A stretch of 64,000 bases of DNA from an uncultured Enterocloster sp. Lineage in GTDB: Bacteria; Bacillota; Clostridia; Lachnospirales; Lachnospiraceae. The notes under the pieces were generated by a model. The model searched no databases and was not told the DNA's origin. It saw nothing but the letters and a program-made list of their open reading frames with translations. How positions within the stretch are numbered: the stretch's first letter is position 1; every line of letters begins with the position of its first letter. Both the position numbers and the translations under genes were made by a program. The DNA lies in NCBI GenBank assembly GCA_944383785.1, contig CALWQV010000001.1:40256-104255 (forward strand). Reading direction: 5' to 3'. Shown piece after piece: positions 53,000-61,684 of the stretch.

Positions 53000-53548
53000 A
53001 TGAAAGCTACGGGTATTGTTAGGAGAATCGATGATCTTGGCCGTGTGGTAATTCCCAAGGAGATCCGGCGCACACTGCGGCTTCGGGAGGGAACGCCCCT
53101 GGAAATTTTCACGGACCGGGAGGGTGAGATCATTCTTAAAAAATATTCGCCCATGATGGAGCTGACCGCGTTTGCGGGGCAGTACGCGGAAGCGATGGCT
53201 CAGTCTACAGGACTATTGGTGTGCATTACGGACCGGGATCAGGTGATCGCCGTTTCCGGTGGGGCAAGGAAGGAGCTGCTTCAGAAGAATATAAGCCGTC
53301 AGCTGGAAAACGCCATCAACGGAAGAAGCACCAGTATGGCGGGAAAGGATGATAAGAGTTATATTCCTCTGGTGGAAGAAGATATAGACGGGGTGACAGC
53401 CCAGGTGGTGGTCCCAATTATCTGCGAAGGAGACGCCATCGGCGCGGTGGTAGTGATGAGCCGGGAGCCTAGGGCCAGATTCGGGGATTTGGAGATGAAG
53501 CTGGCGGTGACGGCGGCCGGATTTCTGGGCAGACAGATGGAAGGGTAG
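53000..53548 (+). CDS. spoVT: Stage V sporulation regulator SpoVT
   Basis: A 182-residue AbrB-family transcription factor active in the forespore of Bacillus. The N-terminal swapped-hairpin DNA-binding domain MKATGIVRRIDDLGRVVIP is diagnostic, and the C-terminal ~120 residues form the GAF-like domain. The start has ATGGAGG upstream. A weak dyad ACATTTA/TAAATGT (52942-52971) precedes it and might be a regulatory site. Its presence with spoVG supports a spore-former. Confidence 0.96.
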   Translation: MKATGIVRRIDDLGRVVIPKEIRRTLRLREGTPLEIFTDREGEIILKKYSPMMELTAFAGQYAEAMAQSTGLLVCITDRDQVIAVSGGARKELLQKNISRQLENAINGRSTSMAGKDDKSYIPLVEEDIDGVTAQVVVPIICEGDAIGAVVVMSREPRARFGDLEMKLAVTAAGFLGRQMEG

Positions 53549-53575
53549 AGAAAACGTAAAGCTGCAGCGGGGAAC

Positions 53576-53609
53576 CGCCTTCACCAAAAGAACGGTGGAG
53601 GCGATTTCC
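53576..53609. terminator. Terminator between spoVT and convergent regulator gene
   Basis: CGCCTTCACC (53576-53585) pairs with GGTGGAGGCG (53594-53603) with one wobble, followed by ATTTCC. The left arm and loop recur at 54449 as part of a decayed duplicate. Confidence 0.7.
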
Positions 53610-53623
53610 TAAAGGGAATGAAA

Positions 53624-53995
53624 TCATGACAATCCAACGGACTGCAGCGTTGGACAGGTGAAGCGCTTCATCTGCTGAAACAGGCAGTGATAGTAAGCCA
53701 GAAGGCGCTGCTTGAGGCCGTTGCTGTCCACGCAGGAAACCAGAACTGCTGGCTCAGGCTCATCCTGGCAGACAATGAGCTCGTCGATGGTCTTTCCTAG
53801 AATACGGCTTAAAGCGTACATATTATCCAGGGTAGGAAGGGATCTGCCGCTGAACCATGCGTATATGGACTGGCAGGCTCCGATCTGCAGAAGCTCCTGG
53901 ATATCCTTTACCGTATAATTTTGACGCTGGCACTCCTCCTTAAGGCGCTGGCCGGTCAGCTTCAGATTAATCTTGGGGTATCGAAAGGGCGGCAT
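53624..53995 (-). CDS. XRE-type helix-turn-helix regulator
   Basis: A 123-residue probable DNA-binding protein. The helix-turn-helix lies around residues 20-70 (TVKDIQELLQIGACQSIYAWFSGRSLPTLDNMYALSRILGKTIDEL), matching the Cro/C1-type pattern. The C terminus is unrecognised. ATG 53995 was chosen because AAAGGAAGTGA precedes it on the reverse strand. Its regulon is unknown. Pieces of a second copy of this locus lie at 54449-54515, pointing to past duplication and decay. Confidence 0.75.
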   Translation of the reverse strand: MPPFRYPKINLKLTGQRLKEECQRQNYTVKDIQELLQIGACQSIYAWFSGRSLPTLDNMYALSRILGKTIDELIVCQDEPEPAVLVSCVDSNGLKQRLLAYYHCLFQQMKRFTCPTLQSVGLS

Positions 53996-54150
53996 AGATT
54001 CACTTCCTTTCCTGGGGAATGTGTGGTCAAGGTACTTTTTAGGGCATAAAATAATTTTAACATATGCAGAGGCAAAATGCATTCAGTTTATAACTGAATC
54101 CGGGCATATGATGTTGGCGGCAGATCCGTTCGATTCCGAATGAAGAGGCT

Positions 54151-54354
54151 CACCGAGCCAGTGCCTCCCCGATTTTTTATAACAATGAGCAGGCGCTCCG
54201 CAGCGTGATTCGGATTGCGTACATTAGTTGTATTGATGAGTTTTTAAAAATCGAAGAGTTACCCTCTGGGCATGGGTATCCTGTTGGTCGGCATTAACTA
54301 TGATGCCAGGAGTATGAAGCATACCTGCAAGATTGACAAATACCGGAAGTAGTA
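54151..54354 (+). pseudogene. Remnant of AAA-ATPase-like / PD-(D/E)XK nuclease family gene
   Basis: One frame reads SPIFYNNEQALRSVIRIAY then DEFLKIEELPSGHGY before a stop at 54298. A second frame starting near 54272 reads ILLVGINYDARSMKHTCKI before a stop at 54354. Both pieces resemble the C-terminal part of the PF09820/PF08011-type proteins common in gut Firmicutes, in the right order but with the middle deleted and the frame shifted. The ATPase half is absent. Recognition is by motif memory. Confidence 0.65.
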
Positions 54355-54448
54355 GCGCTTGAAAAGACCTCTCGAATGGCAGTATTGAAAATGGTGTTTT
54401 AAGGAGGCTTCTCTGGCGATTGCCGTTTCAGGAGGAGACAGAAAAGAG

Positions 54449-54515
54449 CGCCTTCACCAAAAGTTGGCATAAAGGTGCTGCTTGAAGCCGTCCCTAGGGC
54501 ATTAAAATAATTTTA
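54449..54515. pseudogene. Collapsed duplicate of the XRE regulator locus
   Basis: Three blocks in the same order as at 53576-54060: CGCCTTCACCAAAAG (54449-54463, as at 53576), GGTGCTGCTTGAAGCCGT (about 54474-54491, close to 53704-53721 inside the regulator gene) and TAGGGCATTAAAATAATTTTAA (54495-54516, as at 54040-54060 upstream of it). The intervening sequence is lost, so this is an internally deleted copy. Confidence 0.65.
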
Positions 54516-54835
54516 ATGCTGTCGGAGCTGAATATGCTGGATGGGCGGATGCTCACGCTGACGCATACGAAACAGGCCTATGCTGCTTATGCTTCTGGGG
54601 AGATAAGCCGCGAGGAATATAAAGAGGTGGTCAAACATGTTTGTCCTACCCCTGGAGCATGTCCCTTTATGGGAACTACCAACACCATGCGCGCGATAGC
54701 AGAACTTTTGGGATTATCTTCCCACTGGCAGAAAATAAGAGAGACAGGGAGCGTTTAGCGCCTGAGGTTTTCGTAAAAAATTCAGGCGAGCTGTGGATTT
54801 TATTCCGTTTAAGAGATGTGCTGATCAGCTAGAAA
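54516..54835 (+). pseudogene. Fragment of a dihydroxy-acid / sugar-acid dehydratase (IlvD/Edd family)
   Basis: The reading frame from 54516 contains CPTPGACPFMGTTNTM followed by RAIAELLGLS, the Fe-S-cluster Cys region of the IlvD/Edd family, preceded by a matching GEISREEYKEV helix. It stops at 54758, while similar-looking sequence (PLAENKRDRERLAPEV) continues in another frame. Only ~90 of the expected ~570 residues are present, with no start signal, so it is a decayed fragment. Confidence 0.65.
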
Positions 54836-55052
54836 GCTTATCTGCAGGCGATGCTGGACTATATGGACAGAGGCGGAAGAGGGCGAAACACTTATACAGG
54901 AAATTTCCCTGGAAGGGGAAGGGACGGTTTGTCGCTGGCGGCCTGTACGCCCCATTCCAAAGGACGACGATTTCTTCGAGAACGTGTGGAGAGGATATAG
55001 GGAAAACAGAAACGTATATTAGAGAAGTTTGGTAAAAAGCGACGGGAAGGGA
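54836..55052. other. Unassigned decayed sequence
   Basis: No gene with start signal is visible. One forward frame stays open over ~40 codons (54862 to ~55020, with PIPKDDDFFENVW) and looks protein-like, but I do not recognise it; it is probably another remnant. Confidence 0.4.
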
Positions 55053-56864
55053 TCATCCCTCCCCCGCCACCCACCCCTCAAAATACTCCCGCACTACATC
55101 AAAGGGCGCGGGGCCCAGTTCCAGTAAAAAAGTATGAAATTTCAGAGGCGAGTAGGAGTCTTTCAGGGCTTCTTTCGCCTCTTTTTCCATATCGGAGATT
55201 TCCAGATAGCCCACATAATACTCCAGGTAATTGGCGGGATTTTCCGCGATGTCGTAGTAGATATTGGAAACAGCCGCCGGATCGGAGATGGAAAACAGCT
55301 GATTCAAAAATTCACCCATCCGCTGCTGATCCCAGCCCTCATAGTGGATGTTAATATCCAAGAGGGCGTAAAGGGCCAGGGTAAAGGCGCTGTTGTGCCT
55401 GAGCAGATCTCCCAGGCCGGGAGCAAGGCCATTATCCAAGCCGTAGGCGTAGTATTCCACATAGGTAGCCCAGCCCTCCGTATAGCCGGAAAAGCTCAAA
55501 AGCTTTCGCAAATTGCAGACGTCGGACTGCTGAAAATACTGGGTCTGGTACATATGGCCCGGCCAGCCCTCATGGGCCATGGTAGTATAGAGGCTTTGGC
55601 TGCTGCTGGTGCTGCCGGGATTGATATAGATGGAGTGGTCCTGAGGGCGGTCTAAAGGAACCGTCAGGTAAAAGGCGGGGCTTAAGGAACCTTCCAGGGC
55701 CGGGGGTACCTCTTTGATCTGGCAGCGCTGGTTGGAGAGAGCGGGAAAATCGCCGGCGCACTGCTCCTTTAGATCCTCCAGAATTTCCTCAGGGGACAAG
55801 AGGGAGAAGGAATATGAGGAGATTTCCACCGTAAGCTCTGGCTGCTCGGTGAGAATCGTCTCCATGGCTTCCAGATCCTGGCCCATCCGCCAAAGGATGG
55901 CCTCCTTTAAGGCCTCCACTGTGGGGTAGGAGGTTCCGGAGCTGGATTTGACCAGATATTCATAATATTCCCGGCCCCGGGGAAGATAGCAAAGGCCCTT
56001 ATCGTTGCCTCCTGTGCCTTTCAGGGCAGAGAGCCCCTGAGAAAGGGCCTCATAGGCGGGGATAAAATGCTCTTGGACTGCTTTCTGATTGCGACTGATG
56101 TAATCGTCCTTTTCCTCTTGTGTAAGATCCAGCTCATCCAGCCGCTCCTGGAAGCTTTCGCTCATAAAGCCCTGATCCCCGTCCGCCAGGTAAGCCTCAC
56201 AGGAGGAAATGATCCGGTCAATGGAAGCGTCGCAAAGCCCCAGGCCGGCCTGCGTTTTCTCCTGCTCAAAAGCCAGGATCTGCCTGTAATAATCGTCAAT
56301 GGAAGAGAGCAGAGCCAGATAATCCTCCACATCCTGATGGCAGTAAAATTGGTATTCCGCCAGAAGGATGGGCAGCTGGGCCTGAAGGCCGATGGAGGAA
56401 GAGAGGGGCTGGTCATAAAGCTCCAGGCCGTTGGCGGAAAGCTGGGTACTTAAAAATGAATTTAAAATCTTCCAGGTCAAAAGCTGGTCGGGACGCAGGG
56501 CATCCGGATCCATTTCCAAAAGGGTCTGTTTCAAATTCAGCATTTCCCGGATGGACTGCCGACTGGCGTCTGCGGAGATACTGCCAAAGGAGGGAGCTGG
56601 CCGGGAGATTCCGGCTGCCTGCGGGTCCGCCAGGGTGTAGTGGAGGGTGATGGTATTTCCCGCCGCTTCCGAGCGAAACAGCTCTTCGGTCAGACGGTCG
56701 AATTTCTGCTGGTAAGCGGAAACTTCCGGGGCGGTAGATTGCGGCTGGCTGGCGTTTCCTTGATCCGGAGAGGAAAAAGAGCCCCCAGGCAGAAGAACAG
56801 CCATCCCGGCCAGCAGCAGGATGAGGATGAAAGCCAGGCGGAAGGGATGAGAGAGTCGTTTCAT
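55053..56864 (-). CDS. DUF885 family zinc-dependent peptidase-like protein
   Basis: A 603-residue protein with an N-terminal signal or anchor (LAFILILLLAGMAVLLPGG), so it acts outside the cytoplasm. The DUF885 metal motif HEGWPGH (about residue 433) is present with a downstream YTEGWATYVEYY supplying the third ligand. There is no lipobox Cys. The family is thought to be metallocarboxypeptidase-like; substrate unknown. AGGAGG lies nine bases before the reverse-strand ATG. It is divergent from metG. Confidence 0.9.
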   Translation of the reverse strand: MKRLSHPFRLAFILILLLAGMAVLLPGGSFSSPDQGNASQPQSTAPEVSAYQQKFDRLTEELFRSEAAGNTITLHYTLADPQAAGISRPAPSFGSISADASRQSIREMLNLKQTLLEMDPDALRPDQLLTWKILNSFLSTQLSANGLELYDQPLSSSIGLQAQLPILLAEYQFYCHQDVEDYLALLSSIDDYYRQILAFEQEKTQAGLGLCDASIDRIISSCEAYLADGDQGFMSESFQERLDELDLTQEEKDDYISRNQKAVQEHFIPAYEALSQGLSALKGTGGNDKGLCYLPRGREYYEYLVKSSSGTSYPTVEALKEAILWRMGQDLEAMETILTEQPELTVEISSYSFSLLSPEEILEDLKEQCAGDFPALSNQRCQIKEVPPALEGSLSPAFYLTVPLDRPQDHSIYINPGSTSSSQSLYTTMAHEGWPGHMYQTQYFQQSDVCNLRKLLSFSGYTEGWATYVEYYAYGLDNGLAPGLGDLLRHNSAFTLALYALLDINIHYEGWDQQRMGEFLNQLFSISDPAAVSNIYYDIAENPANYLEYYVGYLEISDMEKEAKEALKDSYSPLKFHTFLLELGPAPFDVVREYFEGWVAGEG

Positions 56865-56939
56865 AGGGAAGAGCCTCCTGTACAGACTGCTATCTCATGA
56901 TATGAAGCCGGAATGGAAGATATGCCTGCCGCCCTTCTC

Positions 56940-56968
56940 TTGACGAATACCCCGGAAACGCTTATACT
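56940..56968 (+). promoter_or_regulatory. Promoter of metG
   Basis: TTGACG (56940-56945), 17-base spacer, TATACT (56963-56968). Start near 56975 and a leader of ~65 bases; too short for a T-box. Confidence 0.82.
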
Positions 56969-57041
56969 TAAAGCAATCGCGGCGGCTCCGGGGACAAACA
57001 TCGCGGCCTGCCGCAGGTCAATGGAAATGAGGGAAAGAAAG

Positions 57042-59045
57042 ATGTGTAAAAACTGCAAGAAGCCATATTATATTACCACCGCCATCGCCTACGCCTCCGG
57101 CAAGCCCCATATCGGCAATACCTACGAGATCGTGCTGGCGGACGCCATTGCCCGCTATAAGAGGGCCCAGGGCAGAGATGTATTTTTCCAGACCGGCACC
57201 GATGAGCACGGTCAGAAGATCGAGGAGAAGGCTGAGGCCGCAGGGGTGACGCCCCAGGAGTTTGTGGACAAGGCTGCGGCGGAGATTAAGCGGATCTGGG
57301 ACCTGATGAACACCTCCTATGATAAGTTCATCCGCACCACGGACAAGGACCACGAGGCCCAGGTTCAGAAGATTTTCAAGCGCCTTTACGATCAGGGAGA
57401 TATTTATAAGGGATACTACGAGGGCCTTTACTGCACCCCCTGCGAGTCCTTTTTCACGGAGTCCCAGCTGGTGGACGGCAAGTGTCCCGACTGCGGCCGC
57501 GAGGTAAAGCCGGCCAAGGAGGAGGCTTATTTCTTCCGCATGAGCAAGTACGCTCCTAGGCTCATCGACTACATCAACGAGCACCCGGAATTTATCCAGC
57601 CTGTATCCAGGAAGAATGAGATGATGAACAACTTCCTGCTTCCGGGCCTTCAGGATCTCTGCGTATCCAGAACCTCCTTTGACTGGGGCATTCCCGTAGG
57701 TTTTGATCCCAAGCATGTCACCTATGTGTGGCTGGACGCCCTGACCAACTACATCACTGGACTGGGCTATGACTGCGATGGAAACAGCGCCCCGGCCTTT
57801 GAGAAATACTGGCCCGCTGATCTGCATTTAATCGGAAAGGACATTATCCGTTTCCATACCATTTACTGGCCCATTTTCCTGATGGCGCTGGATCTTCCCC
57901 TGCCTAAGCAGGTATTCGGCCATCCCTGGCTTCTTCAGGGAGACGGCAAGATGAGCAAGTCCAAGGGAAATGTGCTCTACGCCGATACCCTGGTGGATTT
58001 CTTCGGGGTGGATGCGGTGCGCTACTTTGTGCTTCATGAGATGCCTTTTGAAAATGACGGCGTTATCTCCTGGGAGCTGATGGTGGAGCGGATGAACTCC
58101 GACCTGGCCAATATCCTGGGCAATCTGGTGAACCGCACCATTTCCATGAGCAACAAGTATTTCGGCGGCATTGTGGAGGATAAGGGCGTTTCGGAAGAGG
58201 TGGATCAGGACCTGAAGGATACGGTTCTGGCCGCTGTGAAGAAGACGGATGCCAAGATGGAGGAGCTGCGGGTGGCGGACGCCATTACGGAGATCTTCGG
58301 CATCTTCAGAAGAAGCAATAAATATATTGACGAGACAGCGCCCTGGACCCTGGCCAAGGATGAGACCAAGAAAGACCGCCTGGCTACGGTTCTCTACAAC
58401 CTGACCGAGGCCATTACCATCGGCGCTTCCCTGTTAGAGTCCTTCATGCCTGAGACGGCGGAGCGGATCTTAAAGCAGCTGAATGCCGAAAAACGGGTAC
58501 TGGATGAGATGGACACCTTCGGCAAATACGTTTCCGGCACAAAGGTGACGGAGAAGCCGGAGATTCTCTTTGCCCGCATGGATTTAAAGGAAGTGATGGA
58601 TAAGGTGGAGGTCATGCACCAGGCGGAGCAGAAGGCCCTTGGAGAGAGCGGACAGGCCGTGGCGCAGGACGAGAAGGCTCCGAAGGAGGAAAAGCCGGTG
58701 ATCGATCTTCCGGCCAAGGAGGAGATCACCTACGACGACTTTGCCAAGCTTCAGTTCCAGGTGGGCGAGATCATCGCCTGCGAGGCAGTGCCCAAGTCCA
58801 AGAAGCTGCTCTGCTCCAAGGTACAGATCGGCAGTCAGGTACGCCAGATCGTAAGCGGCATCAAGGCCCATTATTCCCCGGAGGAGATGGTGGGCAAGAA
58901 GGTGATGGTGGTTACCAATTTAAAGCCTGCCAAGCTAGCGGGGCAGATTTCCGAGGGAATGATTCTCTGTGCCGAGGACGCGGAAGGGAAGCTGTCGCTC
59001 ATGGTTCCGGAGCGGGATATGCCGGCGGGAGCTGAGATTTGCTAA
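57042..59045 (+). CDS. metG: Methionyl-tRNA synthetase with C-terminal tRNA-binding domain
   Basis: Class I synthetase of about 667 residues. The HIGH-type motif is GKPHIGNTYE, the zinc knuckle CTPCESFF...CPDCGRE, and the KMSKS loop GDGKMSKSKGN. A linker of ~50 charged residues leads to the C-terminal EMAP-II/Trbp111-like domain (about 560-667, FQVGEIIACEAVPKSKKL). ATG 57042 (MCKNCKK) is preferred because GAGGG stands eight bases upstream; ATG 57021 and 57027 are in-frame alternatives. Confidence 0.97.
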   Translation: MCKNCKKPYYITTAIAYASGKPHIGNTYEIVLADAIARYKRAQGRDVFFQTGTDEHGQKIEEKAEAAGVTPQEFVDKAAAEIKRIWDLMNTSYDKFIRTTDKDHEAQVQKIFKRLYDQGDIYKGYYEGLYCTPCESFFTESQLVDGKCPDCGREVKPAKEEAYFFRMSKYAPRLIDYINEHPEFIQPVSRKNEMMNNFLLPGLQDLCVSRTSFDWGIPVGFDPKHVTYVWLDALTNYITGLGYDCDGNSAPAFEKYWPADLHLIGKDIIRFHTIYWPIFLMALDLPLPKQVFGHPWLLQGDGKMSKSKGNVLYADTLVDFFGVDAVRYFVLHEMPFENDGVISWELMVERMNSDLANILGNLVNRTISMSNKYFGGIVEDKGVSEEVDQDLKDTVLAAVKKTDAKMEELRVADAITEIFGIFRRSNKYIDETAPWTLAKDETKKDRLATVLYNLTEAITIGASLLESFMPETAERILKQLNAEKRVLDEMDTFGKYVSGTKVTEKPEILFARMDLKEVMDKVEVMHQAEQKALGESGQAVAQDEKAPKEEKPVIDLPAKEEITYDDFAKLQFQVGEIIACEAVPKSKKLLCSKVQIGSQVRQIVSGIKAHYSPEEMVGKKVMVVTNLKPAKLAGQISEGMILCAEDAEGKLSLMVPERDMPAGAEIC

Positions 59046-59102
59046 AAAATGGAGGGAATAAGATAAAATTAAGCCCAAAAACGCCATGAAGTGGGGGAAA
59101 CC

Positions 59103-59131
59103 TTGCATTTTTCGCCATTTTGGATTATGAT
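59103..59131 (+). promoter_or_regulatory. Promoter of traX-tatD-rsmA
   Basis: TTGCAT (59103-59108), 17-base spacer, TATGAT (59126-59131), about 45 bases before the TraX-like start. Confidence 0.7.
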
Positions 59132-59180
59132 AGAGGGACAATAACCCATTTATCAGTTTATTACCAATGAGGAATCTGAG

Positions 59181-59987
59181 ATGAGCGGAAGATTTGGAAG
59201 CTACCGGACCTCCTACGGGACGTCCTACAGACGAAGGGGCCGGGGGAGAGGCGGGCTGACCGGGAACCAGTTAAAAACCCTGGGCGGCCTGTTTCTGCTG
59301 CTGGATCACATCGGCGCGGTGGTGATCCAGGGGGGAATCCTTCACGGGCGGGACAGGGAAGCCTTTCTGGCGGCTGCCGCCACGGATCTGGGGCAGCGCC
59401 TGCTGACCCTGTCCCAGATCCTGCGCTATTGTGGACGGCTGGCCTTTCCCATTTTTGCGTTCCTTTTGACGGAAGGCTTTATCCATACCAGCGACCGGGT
59501 GCGCTACTGCATCCGCCTGGGGGTTCTGGCGTTTATTTCAGAGCCTCTTTTTGACATGGCTGTTTACGGCACATTTTTCTACCCGGATTACCAGAATACG
59601 ATTTTTACCCTGTGGCTGGGCCTCCTTGTTTTGACGGCCCTGGAATATCTGTCTCATCCGGCACTTCAATTTCTGGCCCTTCTGGCCGGCTGCGCTTTAT
59701 CCTGGATTTTAAAAACCGATTACAATGTACTGGGAATCCTGTTAATCGGGGCCCTTTACTGGTTCCGCTATAATGATACGGCCCGGCTTGTCTGGGGGAT
59801 GATTCTGTCCGCCCTGGAAAGTCTGAGCTGTTTTTGCATTTCCGCACTGGCATATGCGCCAATTGTCCTGTATAATGGTAGAAGAGGGGCCAGGGAGTGG
59901 AAATATGTTTATTACGCCTTCTACCCGGTACACCTGGTCCTGCTGTATGTTATTGCCGGGTGGGCGGCACAGAAAGCGGGAATTTAG
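59181..59987 (+). CDS. TraX-family membrane protein
   Basis: A 268-residue polytopic membrane protein with a basic N terminus and seven to eight hydrophobic segments. The pattern (LLLDHIGAV near the N terminus, YCGRLAFPIFAFLLTEGF, FISEPLFDMA, FYPVHLVLLY) is typical of the TraX/acyltransferase-3-like family. The plasmid TraX acetylates pilin, but chromosomal members in Firmicutes have no known substrate. It is two bases upstream of tatD and probably co-transcribed. Confidence 0.85.
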   Translation: MSGRFGSYRTSYGTSYRRRGRGRGGLTGNQLKTLGGLFLLLDHIGAVVIQGGILHGRDREAFLAAAATDLGQRLLTLSQILRYCGRLAFPIFAFLLTEGFIHTSDRVRYCIRLGVLAFISEPLFDMAVYGTFFYPDYQNTIFTLWLGLLVLTALEYLSHPALQFLALLAGCALSWILKTDYNVLGILLIGALYWFRYNDTARLVWGMILSALESLSCFCISALAYAPIVLYNGRRGAREWKYVYYAFYPVHLVLLYVIAGWAAQKAGI

Positions 59988-59989
59988 AG

Positions 59990-60775
59990 ATGATTTTTGA
60001 TACGCACGCGCATTATGACGACGAAGCATTTGACCCGGACCGGGAGGAGCTTTTGGCCAGCCTGGCCGGAGCCGGAATCCGGGCGGTAGCCAATGTGGGC
60101 GCAAGCCTTGAAAGCTGCCGCACAACCATAGAGCTGACAAAGCGATACCCCTGGATGTACGGGGTTTTGGGGGTACACCCCAGCGAGACGGGGGAGCTGA
60201 CGGACGAGGGGCTCTCCTGGATTGGAAAAGAGGCGGAGAACCGGGAGAAGATTGTGGCCATCGGGGAGATCGGCCTGGATTATTACTGGGAGGAACCGGA
60301 TCATGAAATCCAGAAGAAGTGGTTTATCCGCCAGCTGGAATTGGCTAGGGAACTTCGCCTTCCGGTGGTGATTCATAGCCGGGATGCGGCCAAGGATACC
60401 CTGGATATTATGAAGGAGCAGAAGGCGGGGGAGATCGGCGGTGTGATCCACTGCTTTTCTTATTCCAGGGAGATGGCCCGTGAGTACCTGAACATGGGCT
60501 TCTATTTGGGAATCGGCGGAGTGGTGACCTTTAAAAACGCGAAGAAGCTAAAGGAAGTTGTGGAATACATGCCCTTAGACCGGCTGGTGCTGGAGACGGA
60601 CTGCCCCTATCTTTCCCCTGTGCCCAACCGGGGCAAGCGGAACAGCTCCTTAAATATTCCTTTTGTGATCGCGGAGATCGCGCAGATTAAGGGAATCCCG
60701 TCGAAGGCAGTGGAAGAGGCGGCCTGGGAAAACGCGTTTAAGCTCTACCGTATGAAGCCGGAGGTGACAGGATGA
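59990..60775 (+). CDS. tatD: TatD-family metal-dependent DNase
   Basis: A 261-residue hydrolase of the amidohydrolase superfamily. Metal-binding motifs: DTHAHYDD, EIGLDYYW, VIHSRDA, VIHCFSY and ETDCPYLSP. TatD proteins act as 3'-5' exonucleases in DNA quality control. ATG 59990 is in the correct frame, with a weak purine-rich site that fits coupled translation after traX. Its stop overlaps the rsmA start by four bases. Confidence 0.95.
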   Translation: MIFDTHAHYDDEAFDPDREELLASLAGAGIRAVANVGASLESCRTTIELTKRYPWMYGVLGVHPSETGELTDEGLSWIGKEAENREKIVAIGEIGLDYYWEEPDHEIQKKWFIRQLELARELRLPVVIHSRDAAKDTLDIMKEQKAGEIGGVIHCFSYSREMAREYLNMGFYLGIGGVVTFKNAKKLKEVVEYMPLDRLVLETDCPYLSPVPNRGKRNSSLNIPFVIAEIAQIKGIPSKAVEEAAWENAFKLYRMKPEVTG

Positions 60776-61665
60776 GGGAGAAGTTAAGCAATCCAAAGGA
60801 AACCATCAGGGTGATCCAGAAATATCAGTTTGGGTTTCAGAAGAAATTCGGTCAGAATTTCCTCATCGACGCCCATGTGCTGGAGAAGATTATCGTCGCC
60901 GCCGGGGTAGGGGAGCAGGACTGCGTGCTGGAGATCGGGCCGGGAATCGGCACCCTGACCCAGTATCTGGCGGAAAAGGCCCGCCAGGTGGTGGCGGTGG
61001 AGATCGACCAGAACCTGATCCCCATTTTGGAGGAAACCCTGGAGGATTATCCCAATGTGACGGTGATCAACGAGGACATTTTGAAGGTGGATATTGCCAG
61101 GCTGACCCAGGAGTACAATGAGGGCCGTCCCATCAAGGTGGTGGCGAACCTTCCATATTATATTACGACGCCTATTATTATGAAACTCTTTGAGCAGGAG
61201 GTTCCCCTGGACAATATGACGGTGATGGTGCAGAAGGAGGTTGCGGACCGGATGCAGGCGGGGCCGGGAACCAAGGATTACGGGGCCTTGTCCCTGGCGG
61301 TGCAGTATTACGCGAAGCCCTATATTGCGGCAAATGTGCCCCCCAACTGCTTTATTCCCCGGCCCAATGTAGGCTCCGCCGTGATCCGTCTGACCAGGCA
61401 TGAGAAACCGCCGGTACAGACCCGTGATCCAAGGCTGATGTTCGCCCTGATCCGGGCAGGCTTTAACCAGAGAAGAAAGACACTGAAAAACAGTCTGGAT
61501 AACTGGGGCGGCTTATCCTTTACAAAAGAGCAGATCGGGCAGGGGATCGAAAGCCTTGGAATGGGGCCGTCGGTGCGGGGCGAGGCGTTGAGTCTTGAGC
61601 AGTTTGCCGCCCTGGCGGATTATTTTTCCGGGTTGGGAGATACTGAAGAAAAAGGGCTTGCTTAG
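60772..61665 (+). CDS. rsmA: 16S rRNA dimethyladenosine transferase RsmA (KsgA)
   Basis: Dimethylates two adjacent adenosines near the 3' end of 16S rRNA in late 30S assembly. SAM motif EIGPGIGTLTQYL, acidic loop VVAVEIDQNL, and the catalytic NLPYYITTP are present; KKFGQNFLID is the usual N-terminal signature. The length of 297 residues is standard. Order tatD-rsmA is conserved in Firmicutes, but rnmV, usually between them, is missing here. Confidence 0.97.
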   Translation: MREKLSNPKETIRVIQKYQFGFQKKFGQNFLIDAHVLEKIIVAAGVGEQDCVLEIGPGIGTLTQYLAEKARQVVAVEIDQNLIPILEETLEDYPNVTVINEDILKVDIARLTQEYNEGRPIKVVANLPYYITTPIIMKLFEQEVPLDNMTVMVQKEVADRMQAGPGTKDYGALSLAVQYYAKPYIAANVPPNCFIPRPNVGSAVIRLTRHEKPPVQTRDPRLMFALIRAGFNQRRKTLKNSLDNWGGLSFTKEQIGQGIESLGMGPSVRGEALSLEQFAALADYFSGLGDTEEKGLA

Positions 61666-61684
61666 GCGGAAAGGAAAGATCCAA

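Noticed and set aside
53560-53605. T-box-like string GCGGGGAACCGCC downstream of spoVT
   Set aside because: It is the foot of the spoVT terminator between convergent genes and precedes no synthetase or amino-acid gene.
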